A stretch of 64,000 bases of DNA from an uncultured Gemmiger sp. Lineage in GTDB: Bacteria; Bacillota; Clostridia; Oscillospirales; Ruminococcaceae. This document shows positions 9,185 to 17,873 of the stretch, piece by piece. Position 1 is the first letter of the stretch, and each line of letters begins with the position of its first letter. The DNA lies in contig CALWNO010000006.1 of NCBI GenBank assembly GCA_944382785.1, positions 1-64,000 on the forward strand, read 5' to 3'. The notes under the pieces are model-generated. The model was not told where the DNA came from, searched no databases, and saw only the letters and a list, made by a program, of their open reading frames with translations. The translations under genes were made by a program, and so were the position numbers.

Positions 9185-10372
9185 ATGAAGAAACGGCTTG
9201 TGTGCCTGGTATTGTGCCTGGCGTTGTGCCTGGCTACGGTCCCGGCGGCCCTGGCGCAGGAGATCGTGCCCGCCACCGCGGCGGATTTTGATGTGTCCTG
9301 CCAGGCGGCCATCCTGATCGACGAAGATTCCGGTACCGTTCTATACGAGAAAAACGCCGACGAGCAGAGGCCCATTGCCTCCATTACCAAGGTGATGACC
9401 CTGCTGCTGACCTTTGAGGCACTGGAAGCGGGCCGGATCTCTCTGACCGATTACGTGCCTGTGTCCGAGCATGCCTACAGCATGGGCGGCAGCCAGATCT
9501 GGCTGGAACCGGGGGAGCAGATGACCCTGGAGGAGATGCTCAAGGCCATCTGTATCTCCAGTGCCAACGATGCCGCCGTGGCGGTGGCCGAATATGTGGG
9601 CGGCAGCGAACCCGCCTTTGTGGCCATGATGAACGAGAAGGCAGCCGAGCTGGGCATGACCAACACCCACTTTGAAAATGCCTGCGGTCTGGACACTGAC
9701 GGCCACCTGTCCACCGCCCGGGACGTGGCCATCATGAGCCGGGAGATGCTGCTCCACCACACCGAGGTGGAGGACTACTGCATGATCTGGATGGATTATC
9801 TGCGGGACGGTGCCACCCAGCTCATCAATACCAACAAGCTGCTGCGCAGCTACAGCGGTATCACCGGCCTCAAGACCGGTACCACCGGCAAGGCGGGGGT
9901 GTGCATCAGCGCCAGCGCCCAGCGGGGCAACCTGCGGCTCATTGCGGTGGTGCTGGGGGCCCCCTCCAGCCAGGACCGGTTCAACGCGGCCACCGCTCTG
10001 TTGGATTACGGCTTTGTGAATTATGAGAGCATGTCCGCCGCCCTGCCGGAGGATACCCCCAAAACCCTGCCGGTGGAACACGGCACCCAGGAACTGGTGG
10101 AATTGGAATACACGGCGCCCGGCAGTTATCTGATGCCCAAGGATGCGGTGGGAGAACTTACCTCCCAAATCACCCTTCCCTCGGCGGTACAGGCCCCTGT
10201 CAGCGCCGGACAGCAGCTGGGAACCATAAAAATTCTCAACAACGGTTCCGAGCTGGCTTCCTGCCCCATTGTGGCTGCGGGTGACGTAGCGGCGCGCAGT
10301 TTTGGGTTCTGCCTTGGCAGGCTTGCCCAGTCCCTGATCCTGCAGGGTGAAAATTTTGTGCAAAAGCAATGA
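9185..10372 (+). CDS. D-alanyl-D-alanine carboxypeptidase (DacF/PBP5-like)
   Basis: Secreted S11 serine peptidase that trims the terminal D-Ala of peptidoglycan pentapeptides. A signal peptide (MKKRLVCLVLCLALCLATVP, cut after AALA) is followed by the penicillin-binding motifs SITK, SAN and KTGTTGKAG, then a beta-rich PBP5 C-terminal domain. ATG 9185 is preceded by AAAGGGGAGG. 395 aa. The final segment is only weakly hydrophobic, so membrane attachment at the C-terminus is uncertain. Confidence 0.92.
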   Translation: MKKRLVCLVLCLALCLATVPAALAQEIVPATAADFDVSCQAAILIDEDSGTVLYEKNADEQRPIASITKVMTLLLTFEALEAGRISLTDYVPVSEHAYSMGGSQIWLEPGEQMTLEEMLKAICISSANDAAVAVAEYVGGSEPAFVAMMNEKAAELGMTNTHFENACGLDTDGHLSTARDVAIMSREMLLHHTEVEDYCMIWMDYLRDGATQLINTNKLLRSYSGITGLKTGTTGKAGVCISASAQRGNLRLIAVVLGAPSSQDRFNAATALLDYGFVNYESMSAALPEDTPKTLPVEHGTQELVELEYTAPGSYLMPKDAVGELTSQITLPSAVQAPVSAGQQLGTIKILNNGSELASCPIVAAGDVAARSFGFCLGRLAQSLILQGENFVQKQ

Positions 10373-10391
10373 AAAGCGGCATGGCCAACGC

Positions 10392-10420
10392 TTGACAAGG
10401 CCGCCGCGAAACGGTATCAT
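10392..10420 (+). promoter_or_regulatory. pgi promoter
   Basis: TTGACA (10392-10397), 17-bp spacer, TATCAT (10415-10420), then AAAGGAGGAG before the pgi start. Confidence 0.85.
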
Positions 10421-10452
10421 GGAATTACTAACAATCAAAGGAGGAGCTAACG

Positions 10453-11787
10453 ATGAGTGTCAAATACAATGGCAAACATCTGGCAAAATTTATCCGTCCT
10501 GAAGAATATGACGCTATCTTTCCGCAGGTCGAGCTCGCCCATCGCCAGCTGGAGACGAAATCCGGCGCAGGCAATGATTTCTTGGGTTGGCTCGACCTGC
10601 CTGTCAATTATGACAAAGAGGAATTCGCCCGCATCAAGCAGGCAGCCGAGAAAATCCGTTCTGATTCCGATGTGCTGCTGGTTGCCGGTATCGGCGGTTC
10701 CTACCTGGGCGCCCGCGCCGTTGTGGAGGCCGTCAAGGGCCAGTTCCACAATGAAATTCAGGATGGCCTGAAAATTTATTTCTGCGGCAACACCATCTCT
10801 CCCACGGCCCTAAATGACATCATTCACATGACCAAGGGCAAGCGCTTCTCCATCAACGTCATCTCCAAGTCCGGCACCACCACCGAGACCGCTCTGGCCT
10901 TCCGCGTGCTGCGCAAGCTGCTGGAAGATTCCGTCGGTCCCGAGGAAGCCAACAAGCGCATTTACGCCACCACCGACCGCGCCCGCGGCACCCTGAAGCA
11001 GCTGGCCGACGCCCAGGGTTGGCCCACCTTTGTGGTCCCCGACGACGTGGGCGGCCGTTACTCCGTGCTCACCGCCGTGGGTCTGCTGCCCATCGCCTGC
11101 GCCGGGATCGACATTGATGCCCTGATGAAGGGCGCTGCTGATGCCCGCGAGCAGTTCAGTGTCTGCAGCATGGATAACGACGCTTACCGTTACGCCATGA
11201 CCCGCAACATCCTGTACCGCAAGGGCAAGAAGGTGGAGACCCTGGCCGCGTTTGAGCCGGACTTCACCATGATGAACGAATGGTACAAGCAGCTGTTCGG
11301 TGAGAGCGAAGGCAAGGACCAGAAGGGCCTGATGCCCACTTCCTGCATCTTCTCCACCGACCTGCACTCCATGGGTCAGTTCCTGCAGGATGGCAGCCGG
11401 GTCATGTTTGAAACCTACGTGGACATCAAGAACACCCGCGAGGACTTCTTTATCCCCGAGCTGGAAGGCAACTTCGACGGTCTGAACTTCTTGGCCAATC
11501 AGAACATGTCCGTTGTCAACCGCAAGGCCATGGAAGGCACCATCCTGGCCCACACCGACGGCGGCGTGCCTCTGGGCGTCATTGAAGTGGACAGCCTGGA
11601 TGCCTATAACGTGGGCGCCCTGATCTACTTCTTCTGGAAGGCCTGCGCTGTGTCCGGCTATCTGCTGTCGGTCAACCCCTTCGACCAGCCCGGCGTGGAA
11701 AGCTACAAGAAGAACATGTTCGCGCTGTTGGGCAAGCCCGGCTATGAGGCCCAGAAGGCTGAGCTGGAAGCCAAGCTCAACGGTTGA
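10453..11787 (+). CDS. pgi: glucose-6-phosphate isomerase
   Basis: Interconverts glucose 6-phosphate and fructose 6-phosphate. The 444-aa length fits the short Firmicute/Thermotoga form. Seen in the sequence: [28 protein letters not shown] (sugar-phosphate binding) and a C-terminal [12 protein letters not shown] with the catalytic lysine region. Codon use is visibly stronger (highly expressed style) than in neighbours. A near-perfect SD (AAAGGAGGAG) lies 8 bp from ATG. Confidence 0.96.
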   Translation: MSVKYNGKHLAKFIRPEEYDAIFPQVELAHRQLETKSGAGNDFLGWLDLPVNYDKEEFARIKQAAEKIRSDSDVLLVAGIGGSYLGARAVVEAVKGQFHNEIQDGLKIYFCGNTISPTALNDIIHMTKGKRFSINVISKSGTTTETALAFRVLRKLLEDSVGPEEANKRIYATTDRARGTLKQLADAQGWPTFVVPDDVGGRYSVLTAVGLLPIACAGIDIDALMKGAADAREQFSVCSMDNDAYRYAMTRNILYRKGKKVETLAAFEPDFTMMNEWYKQLFGESEGKDQKGLMPTSCIFSTDLHSMGQFLQDGSRVMFETYVDIKNTREDFFIPELEGNFDGLNFLANQNMSVVNRKAMEGTILAHTDGGVPLGVIEVDSLDAYNVGALIYFFWKACAVSGYLLSVNPFDQPGVESYKKNMFALLGKPGYEAQKAELEAKLNG

Positions 11788-11826
11788 GAATAATTCCCCC
11801 CACTACTTTTAAGGAGGCACACTCTT

Positions 11827-12231
11827 ATGATCAAACTCATCGTAGGCGCCAAAGGCTCCGGCAAGACCAAGACTCTCATCGACATGATCGACCAGGCCAC
11901 CCGCACTTCGGCCGGCAACATCGTCGTTATCGAAAAGTCCATGAAGCTCACCACCGAGATCAACCACAAGGCCCGTCTGCTGGATGTGGACGAGTACGAC
12001 ATCAAGGGCGCCGAGATGTTCTACGGCTTTGTTGCGGGCGTTCTGGCCGGCAACTACGACATCACCGAGCTGTTCATCGACGGCATTCTGAAGGTCGTTG
12101 ACCACGATATGGAGCAGGCCACCAAGGTCCTGGCCGAGATCGACAAGATCACCGCCAACAATGTGGAAGTGGTCGTCACCGTTTCTGCCAACGTGGAAGA
12201 ACTGCCCGAAGGCATCAAGAAATATCTGTAA
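11827..12231 (+). CDS. small conserved P-loop protein of unknown function
   Basis: 134 aa beginning with a Walker A motif, MIKLIVGAKGSGKTKTLI, but no recognisable Walker B/sensor architecture of a known NTPase family; the rest is acidic and rich in helices (GAEMFYGFVAGVLAGNYDITELFIDGI). Such short ATP-binding proteins are conserved in Clostridia without an assigned role. It follows pgi by 39 bp with its own good SD (AAGGAGG) and shares its expression-optimised codon use, so the two are probably cotranscribed. Confidence 0.75.
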   Translation: MIKLIVGAKGSGKTKTLIDMIDQATRTSAGNIVVIEKSMKLTTEINHKARLLDVDEYDIKGAEMFYGFVAGVLAGNYDITELFIDGILKVVDHDMEQATKVLAEIDKITANNVEVVVTVSANVEELPEGIKKYL

Positions 12232-12245
12232 ACCGCAGTGCGGCT

Positions 12246-12275
12246 GGGGCGGTCCTTCCGGGTACCGCCCCTTTT
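12246..12275 (+). terminator. terminator of the pgi unit
   Basis: Stem GGGGCGGT/ACCGCCCC with a 10-nt loop followed by TTTT. Confidence 0.75.
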
Positions 12276-12330
12276 CTTGTGGTGGGGAAGGGCGAAAAAA
12301 CAATTTCTTGCGTTTTTTTGCGGATTTTGG

Positions 12331-12359
12331 TTGACAAGCCCCCCTTCCTTGTGTATACT
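12331..12359 (+). promoter_or_regulatory. promoter of the yceD-rpmF unit
   Basis: TTGACA (12331-12336), 17-bp spacer, TATACT (12354-12359): a near-consensus sigma-A promoter, 27 bp before the DUF177 start codon. Confidence 0.9.
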
Positions 12360-12385
12360 AGATAAGCGACCTTTTGAGGTGAAGT

Positions 12386-12886
12386 ATGCAATTTGATATT
12401 CGGAACTTTCTGCAAAGCGCGAAAACCCCCTATACAACGCAGTTTTCCGCTGATCTTTCGGCGGCGGACTGGGACGGTTTCCGTGTGCCCGACCCGGTAG
12501 AGTGTGCGTTTGCCGCTCAGCCTACCCAGGAAGGCGCCGTGATGACGCTGCACGTGAAGGCTGCTGTAGAAGCCGAATGTGCGCGCTGCCTGGCGCCTGT
12601 GCATGAATCGTACGACTTCACCCGGGAATATCTGGTGCGTATGCGCGATCTCGATGATATGGATTTCGAGCTGCCGCTGGATGACCAGGGTCAACTGGAT
12701 TTGCGGGAACTCGCCTATCAGGAATTGATCTTCGAGGTCCCGCGGGTGCTGCTGTGCAGCCCCGATTGCCAAGGTCTATGCCCCATCTGCGGCAAAAGAA
12801 AAGCGGAAGGCTGTGCCTGCCAAGTGGCGGCCGATGCCGCCCCTGTGGATGCAAGGCTTAGCATATTAAAACAACTGCTTAGTTGA
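12386..12886 (+). CDS. YceD/DUF177 protein
   Basis: 166 aa. DUF177 proteins are conserved next to rpmF and, in plants and bacteria, are linked to 23S rRNA accumulation. Cysteine pairs CARC and a C-terminal CSPDCQGLCPICGKR-CAC set look like a zinc site. GAGGTG precedes ATG 12386. It is followed after 24 bp by rpmF, the classical arrangement. Confidence 0.88.
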   Translation: MQFDIRNFLQSAKTPYTTQFSADLSAADWDGFRVPDPVECAFAAQPTQEGAVMTLHVKAAVEAECARCLAPVHESYDFTREYLVRMRDLDDMDFELPLDDQGQLDLRELAYQELIFEVPRVLLCSPDCQGLCPICGKRKAEGCACQVAADAAPVDARLSILKQLLS

Positions 12887-12910
12887 AATTCACCAAGGAG
12901 GTGCGATAAA

Positions 12911-13099
12911 ATGGCAGTCCCTAAGAGAAAGCAGTCCAAAGCCCGCCGCGACAAGCGCCGTTCCAATGTCTGGAAGCTGGAAGCGCCTACGCTGGTGAAA
13001 TGTCCTCAGTGCGGCGAGCTGACGGTGCCCCATCAGGTTTGTGGCAAGTGCGGCTACTACAAAGGCCGTGAAGTCGTTAAGGTCAGCAAGGAAGCCTGA
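12911..13099 (+). CDS. rpmF: ribosomal protein bL32
   Basis: 62-aa large-subunit protein, MAVPKRKQSKARRDKRR at the start and a zinc-binding pair CPQC...CGKC; this is the Cys-containing (C+) form. SD AAGGAGG. Followed by a terminator. Confidence 0.97.
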   Translation: MAVPKRKQSKARRDKRRSNVWKLEAPTLVKCPQCGELTVPHQVCGKCGYYKGREVVKVSKEA

Positions 13100-13120
13100 G
13101 CGGATTTTTTCAAAGCAGGG

Positions 13121-13146
13121 GAGGGGGACCAGTTCCCCCTCTTTTT
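13121..13146 (+). terminator. terminator after rpmF
   Basis: GAGGGGGA/TCCCCCTC stem, 5-nt loop, TTTTT tail. Confidence 0.8.
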
Positions 13147-13205
13147 CTTTGCGTATTTTCGTGGTATACTACTGATATTCTTGCAGATGGAAAGGGGAAT
13201 GCGAC

Positions 13206-14546
13206 ATGCCGCTGCTCGTACAGAGCGTGGACGAAAACTCTCTGGCCCAGCGTCTGGGCCTGGGGGCCGGCTGCCGTTTGATGGCCATCGACGGCAACCC
13301 TTTGTGTGATGCCCTGGATTATCAGTATTACACCGCTTCCAAAAAATTCACCCTCACCGTCTGTGAGGACGGCAAGCAGCGGGACATTCCGGTGGAAAAG
13401 GAGCAGTACGAGCCTTTCGGCTGCAACTTCAAAACCTATCTGGCGGATGAAAAGCACAGCTGTGACAACCACTGCATGTTCTGCTTCATCGACCAGCTGC
13501 CCCCGGGTATGCGGGCGCCTCTTTACTTCAAGGATGATGATGAGCGCCTGTCCTTTCTGTACGGCAACTACATCACCATGACCAACCTTTCCGAACGGGA
13601 AGTGGAACGCATCATCAAGATGCACATCAGCCCCATCTTCATCTCGGTGCACACCACCAACCCTGCCTTGCGGGTGCGGATGATGGCCAACAAGAAAGCG
13701 GCCGATACCCTCAAGTATCTGGATCTGTTCGCCAAGGCGGGCATCGAGATGAACTGTCAGCTGGTGCTCTGCCGGGGCATCAACGACGGGGACGAACTGC
13801 GCCGCACCCTGGATGATCTGCTGGCCCTGCGGCCCCATGTGGGCAGCATCGCGGCGGTTCCTGCGGGCATCACCGATTACCGGGACAAGCTGTTCAAGCT
13901 GACCGCCTACGATGCCCAGACTGCCGGGGAAACCCTGGATATTCTGGAGGAATACAGCCGCCGCTGCCGGCAGCAGTACGGCCGCAGCATCGTCTATCCC
14001 AGCGACGAATGGTACCTGACCGCCGGACGGGAGATCCCGCCCACCGAATTCTATGATGATTTCGCCCAGCTGGAGGACGGCGTGGGCATGTGGCGGCGGT
14101 ACCACGATACCTTCCTGGAGGAGCTGGCCAAGCCCCGCCGTCTGGTGCTGCCCCGCCGCATCGACGTGGTCACCGGGACTCTGGCGGCCCCCCTCATCGA
14201 GCAGATGGCCCAGGAGACCCACCGCCGCTATCCCGGGGTGCACATCACCGTCCACGCCATTGAAAACCACTTTTTCGGCGGCAACGTGAGCGTGGCGGGG
14301 CTGGTCACCGCCACCGACATCATTGATCAATGCCGCGGCAAACTCAGCGGGCACATCCTGGCCGTGCCCGAAGTGATGCTGCAGGATGAGGAGGACCGCT
14401 TCCTCGATGATATCACCCCTGAACAGCTGGGGGAAGCCCTGGGCTGCCGGGTGGTGGTGATCCCCACCGACGGCGCGGGCAGCTGCCGCGCCTATCTGGG
14501 GGTACGGATGCTCAAATCCGCCCCCCACAAGCCAAAGGAGGAATGA
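13206..14546 (+). CDS. DUF512 radical-SAM/PDZ-like protein
   Basis: 446 aa. N-terminal PDZ-like region (LAQRLGLGAGCRLMAIDGNP), then a cysteine motif HSCDNHCMFCFIDQLP typical of the DUF512 family with a radical-SAM-like barrel, then the C-terminal DUF512 domain with GSCRAYLGVRML at the end. Function unknown in the family. It sits directly upstream of der (4 bp), a conserved pairing in Clostridia that hints at a ribosome-related role, which is inference. ATG 13206 follows GAAAGGGGA. Confidence 0.85.
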   Translation: MPLLVQSVDENSLAQRLGLGAGCRLMAIDGNPLCDALDYQYYTASKKFTLTVCEDGKQRDIPVEKEQYEPFGCNFKTYLADEKHSCDNHCMFCFIDQLPPGMRAPLYFKDDDERLSFLYGNYITMTNLSEREVERIIKMHISPIFISVHTTNPALRVRMMANKKAADTLKYLDLFAKAGIEMNCQLVLCRGINDGDELRRTLDDLLALRPHVGSIAAVPAGITDYRDKLFKLTAYDAQTAGETLDILEEYSRRCRQQYGRSIVYPSDEWYLTAGREIPPTEFYDDFAQLEDGVGMWRRYHDTFLEELAKPRRLVLPRRIDVVTGTLAAPLIEQMAQETHRRYPGVHITVHAIENHFFGGNVSVAGLVTATDIIDQCRGKLSGHILAVPEVMLQDEEDRFLDDITPEQLGEALGCRVVVIPTDGAGSCRAYLGVRMLKSAPHKPKEE

Positions 14547-14550
14547 CCAC

Positions 14551-15882
14551 ATGGCAAAACCGATCGTGGCCATCGTGGGCCGCCCCAATGTGGGCAAGTC
14601 CACCATCTTCAACAAACTTACCGGCCAGCGCATCGCCATTGTGGAGGACACCCCCGGCGTCACCCGGGACCGGATCTTCTGCGATTGTGAATGGGGCGGC
14701 CACAAGTTTTTGCTGGTGGATACCGGTGGTATCGAACCCAGCATTGACGACGGCATTCTGGCCCATATGCGTCAGCAGGCCCAGATGGCCATCGACTCTG
14801 CCGACTGCATCGTCATGGTCACCGACCTGCGGGCCGGTGTGACCCCCCAGGACCACGAGGTGGCTTCCATGCTCATGCGCAGCGGCAAGCCGGTGGTGCT
14901 GGCCGTGAACAAATGCGATAAAATCGGTGACCCGCCCATGGAACTGTATGATTTCTACGCCCTGGGCCTGGGGGAACTGGTGCCTGTTTCCGGCGTGCAC
15001 GGCCACGGCACCGGCGACCTGCTGGACGCCGTCTGCTCTCACCTGAATTTCTCGGAAGAGGAGCAGGAGGACGAGGACCGCATTCCGGTGGCGGTCATCG
15101 GCCGTCCCAACGTGGGCAAATCCAGCCTGATTAACCGGATTCTGGGGGAAGAGCGCCTGATCGTGGCCAATGAGGCCGGTACCACCCGGGATGCCATCGA
15201 CACCGAGGTGAAAAACCAGTACGGTAAGTTCATCTTCACCGACACCGCCGGCCTGCGCAAAAAAGGCAAGGTGGAAAGTGGTGTGGAGCGTTTCAGCGTG
15301 CTGCGCAGTCTGGCCGCGGTGGAGCGCAGCCGGGTCTGCGTCATCATGATCGACGCCACCGTGGGCTTTACCGAGCAGGACTCCAAGGTAGCGGGCTACG
15401 CCCATGAGCAGGGCAAGGGCTGCATCATTGCGGTAAACAAGTGGGATGCGGTGGAAAAAGACACCTACACCATGGACCGCATGCGCAAGGAGCTGGAAGA
15501 GTCCTTCAGTTTCATGTCCTATGCCCCCATCATCTTCATCAGCGCCAAGACCGGCCAGCGCATTGACAAGCTGTTTGAGACCATCCACTATGTGGACGTG
15601 CAGAACGGAACCCGCATCCCCACCGGCGCCCTCAACGAGATGCTGGCCCGGGCCACGGCGCGGGTACAGCCGCCTTCAGACAAAGGCAAGCGCCTGAAGA
15701 TCTTCTATATCACCCAGAGTTCCACCCGCCCGCCCACATTCGTCTGTTTTGTCAACCAGCGGGCATTGTTCCACTTCTCGTATCAGCGGTATATCGAAAA
15801 CCAGATCCGTGAGAACTTCGGCCTGACCGGTACGCCGGTGCGCATGCTTGTGCGTGAACACGGCGACGGGTCGGCCCGATAA
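14551..15882 (+). CDS. der: ribosome biogenesis GTPase Der (EngA)
   Basis: Essential GTPase of 50S assembly. Two tandem G domains are visible, each with GRPNVGKS P-loop, DTGG/DTAG G3 and NKCD/NKWD G4 motifs, followed by the C-terminal KH-like domain (PTGALNEMLARA, FVNQRALFHFSYQRY). 443 aa, standard. SD AAAGGAGG. Confidence 0.97.
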   Translation: MAKPIVAIVGRPNVGKSTIFNKLTGQRIAIVEDTPGVTRDRIFCDCEWGGHKFLLVDTGGIEPSIDDGILAHMRQQAQMAIDSADCIVMVTDLRAGVTPQDHEVASMLMRSGKPVVLAVNKCDKIGDPPMELYDFYALGLGELVPVSGVHGHGTGDLLDAVCSHLNFSEEEQEDEDRIPVAVIGRPNVGKSSLINRILGEERLIVANEAGTTRDAIDTEVKNQYGKFIFTDTAGLRKKGKVESGVERFSVLRSLAAVERSRVCVIMIDATVGFTEQDSKVAGYAHEQGKGCIIAVNKWDAVEKDTYTMDRMRKELEESFSFMSYAPIIFISAKTGQRIDKLFETIHYVDVQNGTRIPTGALNEMLARATARVQPPSDKGKRLKIFYITQSSTRPPTFVCFVNQRALFHFSYQRYIENQIRENFGLTGTPVRMLVREHGDGSAR

Positions 15883-15900
15883 GCGAAAGGGGAAGGAATC

Positions 15901-16572
15901 ATGACTCTTCATCTCATTGCAGCTGTGGTGCTGGTGGCCCTGGAAGGCTACCTGCTGGGCAGCATCGTTTTCGGAATCCTCATTTCCCGCCTGCTCTGCC
16001 GTGATGATGTGCGGACCCACGGCAGCGGCAGCGCCGGCATGACCAACATGCTGCGCACCTACGGCAAGTTGCCCGGAGCGGCCACCGCCATCGGCGATGT
16101 GGCCAAAGGTGCAGTGGCGGTGTTCATCGGCAAATGGCTGTTCACCGCTCTGGTGCCCCAGCTGGACCCGGCCTGCGGGGCCTATCTGGCCGCCATCTTT
16201 GCCTGTATCGGCCACATGAAGCCGGTCTGGTTCGGCTTCAAGGGTGGCAAGGGGGTGCTGGTTTGCGGCGGCGCCATTCTGGCGCTGCAGCCTCTGGTGT
16301 TCCTGATGCTGGTGGTCATTTTCCTCATTGAGTTTGCCATCACCCGCATCGTTTCCCTGGGCAGCATCATCATCGCGGCGGTGTATCCCATCCTGACGCT
16401 CTGCTTCTGGGCTTGGCACGGTGCGGACGTGCCCAACCTGGTGTTTATCTTTGTCTGCAGCGTCATCATGGCGGCAATGGTCATTTATATGCACCGCTCC
16501 AACATCCAGCGCCTGCGCAACGGTACCGAGTATCGATTCGGCCAGAAGAAGAAAGAATCCGACGAAAAGTAA
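15901..16572 (+). CDS. plsY: acyl-phosphate:glycerol-3-phosphate acyltransferase
   Basis: Integral membrane acyltransferase making lysophosphatidate from acyl-phosphate and glycerol 3-phosphate. Family motifs: GSGSAGMTNMLRTYG, GGKGVLVCGG and a hydrophobic profile of about five membrane segments. At 223 aa it is slightly longer than usual owing to a basic cytosolic tail. 18 bp after der, SD GGGGAAGGA. Confidence 0.93.
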   Translation: MTLHLIAAVVLVALEGYLLGSIVFGILISRLLCRDDVRTHGSGSAGMTNMLRTYGKLPGAATAIGDVAKGAVAVFIGKWLFTALVPQLDPACGAYLAAIFACIGHMKPVWFGFKGGKGVLVCGGAILALQPLVFLMLVVIFLIEFAITRIVSLGSIIIAAVYPILTLCFWAWHGADVPNLVFIFVCSVIMAAMVIYMHRSNIQRLRNGTEYRFGQKKKESDEK

Positions 16573-16637
16573 GCCGTCCGGGAACCGTATTGCGGCGGTC
16601 CCGGCCATATCGCTGATACCGGAACATAAAAAACAAA

Positions 16638-16690
16638 ATCCCCGGGCTGTCCCATGCCGGAAAACGGCAGGCAGCTCGGGGATCTTTCTT
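16638..16690. terminator. bidirectional terminator between plsY and the FMN enzyme gene
   Basis: Long stem ATCCCCGGGCTG/CAGCTCGGGGAT with an inner GCCG-CGGC hairpin; CTTTCTTT follows on plus and TTTTGTTTTTT on minus. Confidence 0.75.
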
Positions 16691-16710
16691 TGTATTTTAC
16701 GGGAAAGTCA

Positions 16711-17724
16711 TCACAGCCGGACCATATCCGGGGTGATGTCGGCCAGAGTCTTGGCACCGCACATGGACATGGTGTCGGCCAGTTCGGCGGCCAGTTGGTC
16801 CACATAGGCCTTCACGCCCTCGGCGCCGGCACCGTACACGGCGGTGACAAAAGGCCGCGCAATCAGTACCGCGTCGGCACCCAATGCCAGGGCGCGGAAC
16901 ACATCCAGACCGGTGCGGATGCCGCCGTCCACCAGGATCAGCGCCCGACCCTTCACGGCCTTGGCAATTTCCGGCAGGACTTCGGCGGTGGCGGGGGTGC
17001 CGTCCAGCACACGGCCGCCGTGGTTGGAAACCACAATGCCGGTCGCACCGGCCTGCACGGCCTTTTCGGCCCCCTTGACGGTCATGACGCCCTTGACGAT
17101 AAAGGGAACACCCGCATCTCGGATGATCTCGCCCAGCTGCTCCACAGTTTTGCTGCCGGCGGGCGGGTCCAGATTCTTCAGGAAAGGCAGACCGGCAGCA
17201 TCAATGTCCATGGCGGCCGCAAAGGCGCCGGATTCCCGGACCAGGGCCATCTTTTTGGCCACGGTAGCGGCGTCCCAGGGCTTGACGGTGGGCACGCCGA
17301 ACCCTGCGTTGTCCCCGATGACCCGGCAGGCGGCTTCCATCACAGCGGGGTTGGTGCCGTCGCCGGTGAAGGCCAGAATCCCCGCATCCCGGCAGGCGGG
17401 CACCAGGATGTCATTGTAGGCCAGATCATCATATTTGGTGCCGTAGTGCAGCTGTACAGCGCCCACCGGACCGGCAAACACCGGCACCTTGAAGGTGTGC
17501 CCCAGCATGGTGCAGCTGGTATCCGGGCTGCCGGGCTCGCACAGGGTGTCCATGTTCACATGGATGGCTTGCCAGGCCGCGTAGTTGCGGATGGCGCAGT
17601 CCCCCACACCCTTGGCGCCGGGGCCGGGGATGGTCCCCCGGCAGACTTTGCCGTCACAGACGGGGCAGGCCTTGCAGGGGCCCATCTGCCCCCGTGCCTG
17701 TTCTGCGATATCCTGATATGTCAT
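16711..17724 (-). CDS. FMN-dependent alpha-hydroxy-acid dehydrogenase/oxidase with N-terminal Cys motif
   Basis: 337 aa TIM-barrel flavoenzyme of the lactate oxidase/glycolate oxidase/isopentenyl-diphosphate isomerase group: IVVSNHGGRVLDG carries the catalytic His, and DGGIRTGLDVFRALALGADAV binds the FMN phosphate. Before the barrel is a Cys cluster C17-x2-C20-x2-C23-x4-C28, not part of classical lactate oxidase, which could bind zinc or an FeS cluster. The substrate cannot be read from the sequence. Start at 17724 is supported by AAGGGAG 9 bp upstream; in-frame upstream ATGs lack an SD. Confidence 0.82.
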   Translation of the reverse strand: MTYQDIAEQARGQMGPCKACPVCDGKVCRGTIPGPGAKGVGDCAIRNYAAWQAIHVNMDTLCEPGSPDTSCTMLGHTFKVPVFAGPVGAVQLHYGTKYDDLAYNDILVPACRDAGILAFTGDGTNPAVMEAACRVIGDNAGFGVPTVKPWDAATVAKKMALVRESGAFAAAMDIDAAGLPFLKNLDPPAGSKTVEQLGEIIRDAGVPFIVKGVMTVKGAEKAVQAGATGIVVSNHGGRVLDGTPATAEVLPEIAKAVKGRALILVDGGIRTGLDVFRALALGADAVLIARPFVTAVYGAGAEGVKAYVDQLAAELADTMSMCGAKTLADITPDMVRL

Positions 17725-17765
17725 TGCCAACATCTCCCTTTCAGGCATGGTTTTTACCTGCTCCT

Positions 17766-17794
17766 ATACTACCCCTTTTCGGATGTAAACGCAA
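17766..17794 (-). promoter_or_regulatory. promoter of the FMN enzyme gene
   Basis: Minus-strand TTGCGT (17794-17789), 17-bp spacer, TAGTAT (17771-17766). Confidence 0.55.
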
Positions 17795-17873
17795 GGGCGG
17801 CTTTCCTTTTTGCGGCAAGTGTGTTATCCTAAAAGGCAAGCGCAAATTCCCCATGAAAGGAGCCCCTGTACCT

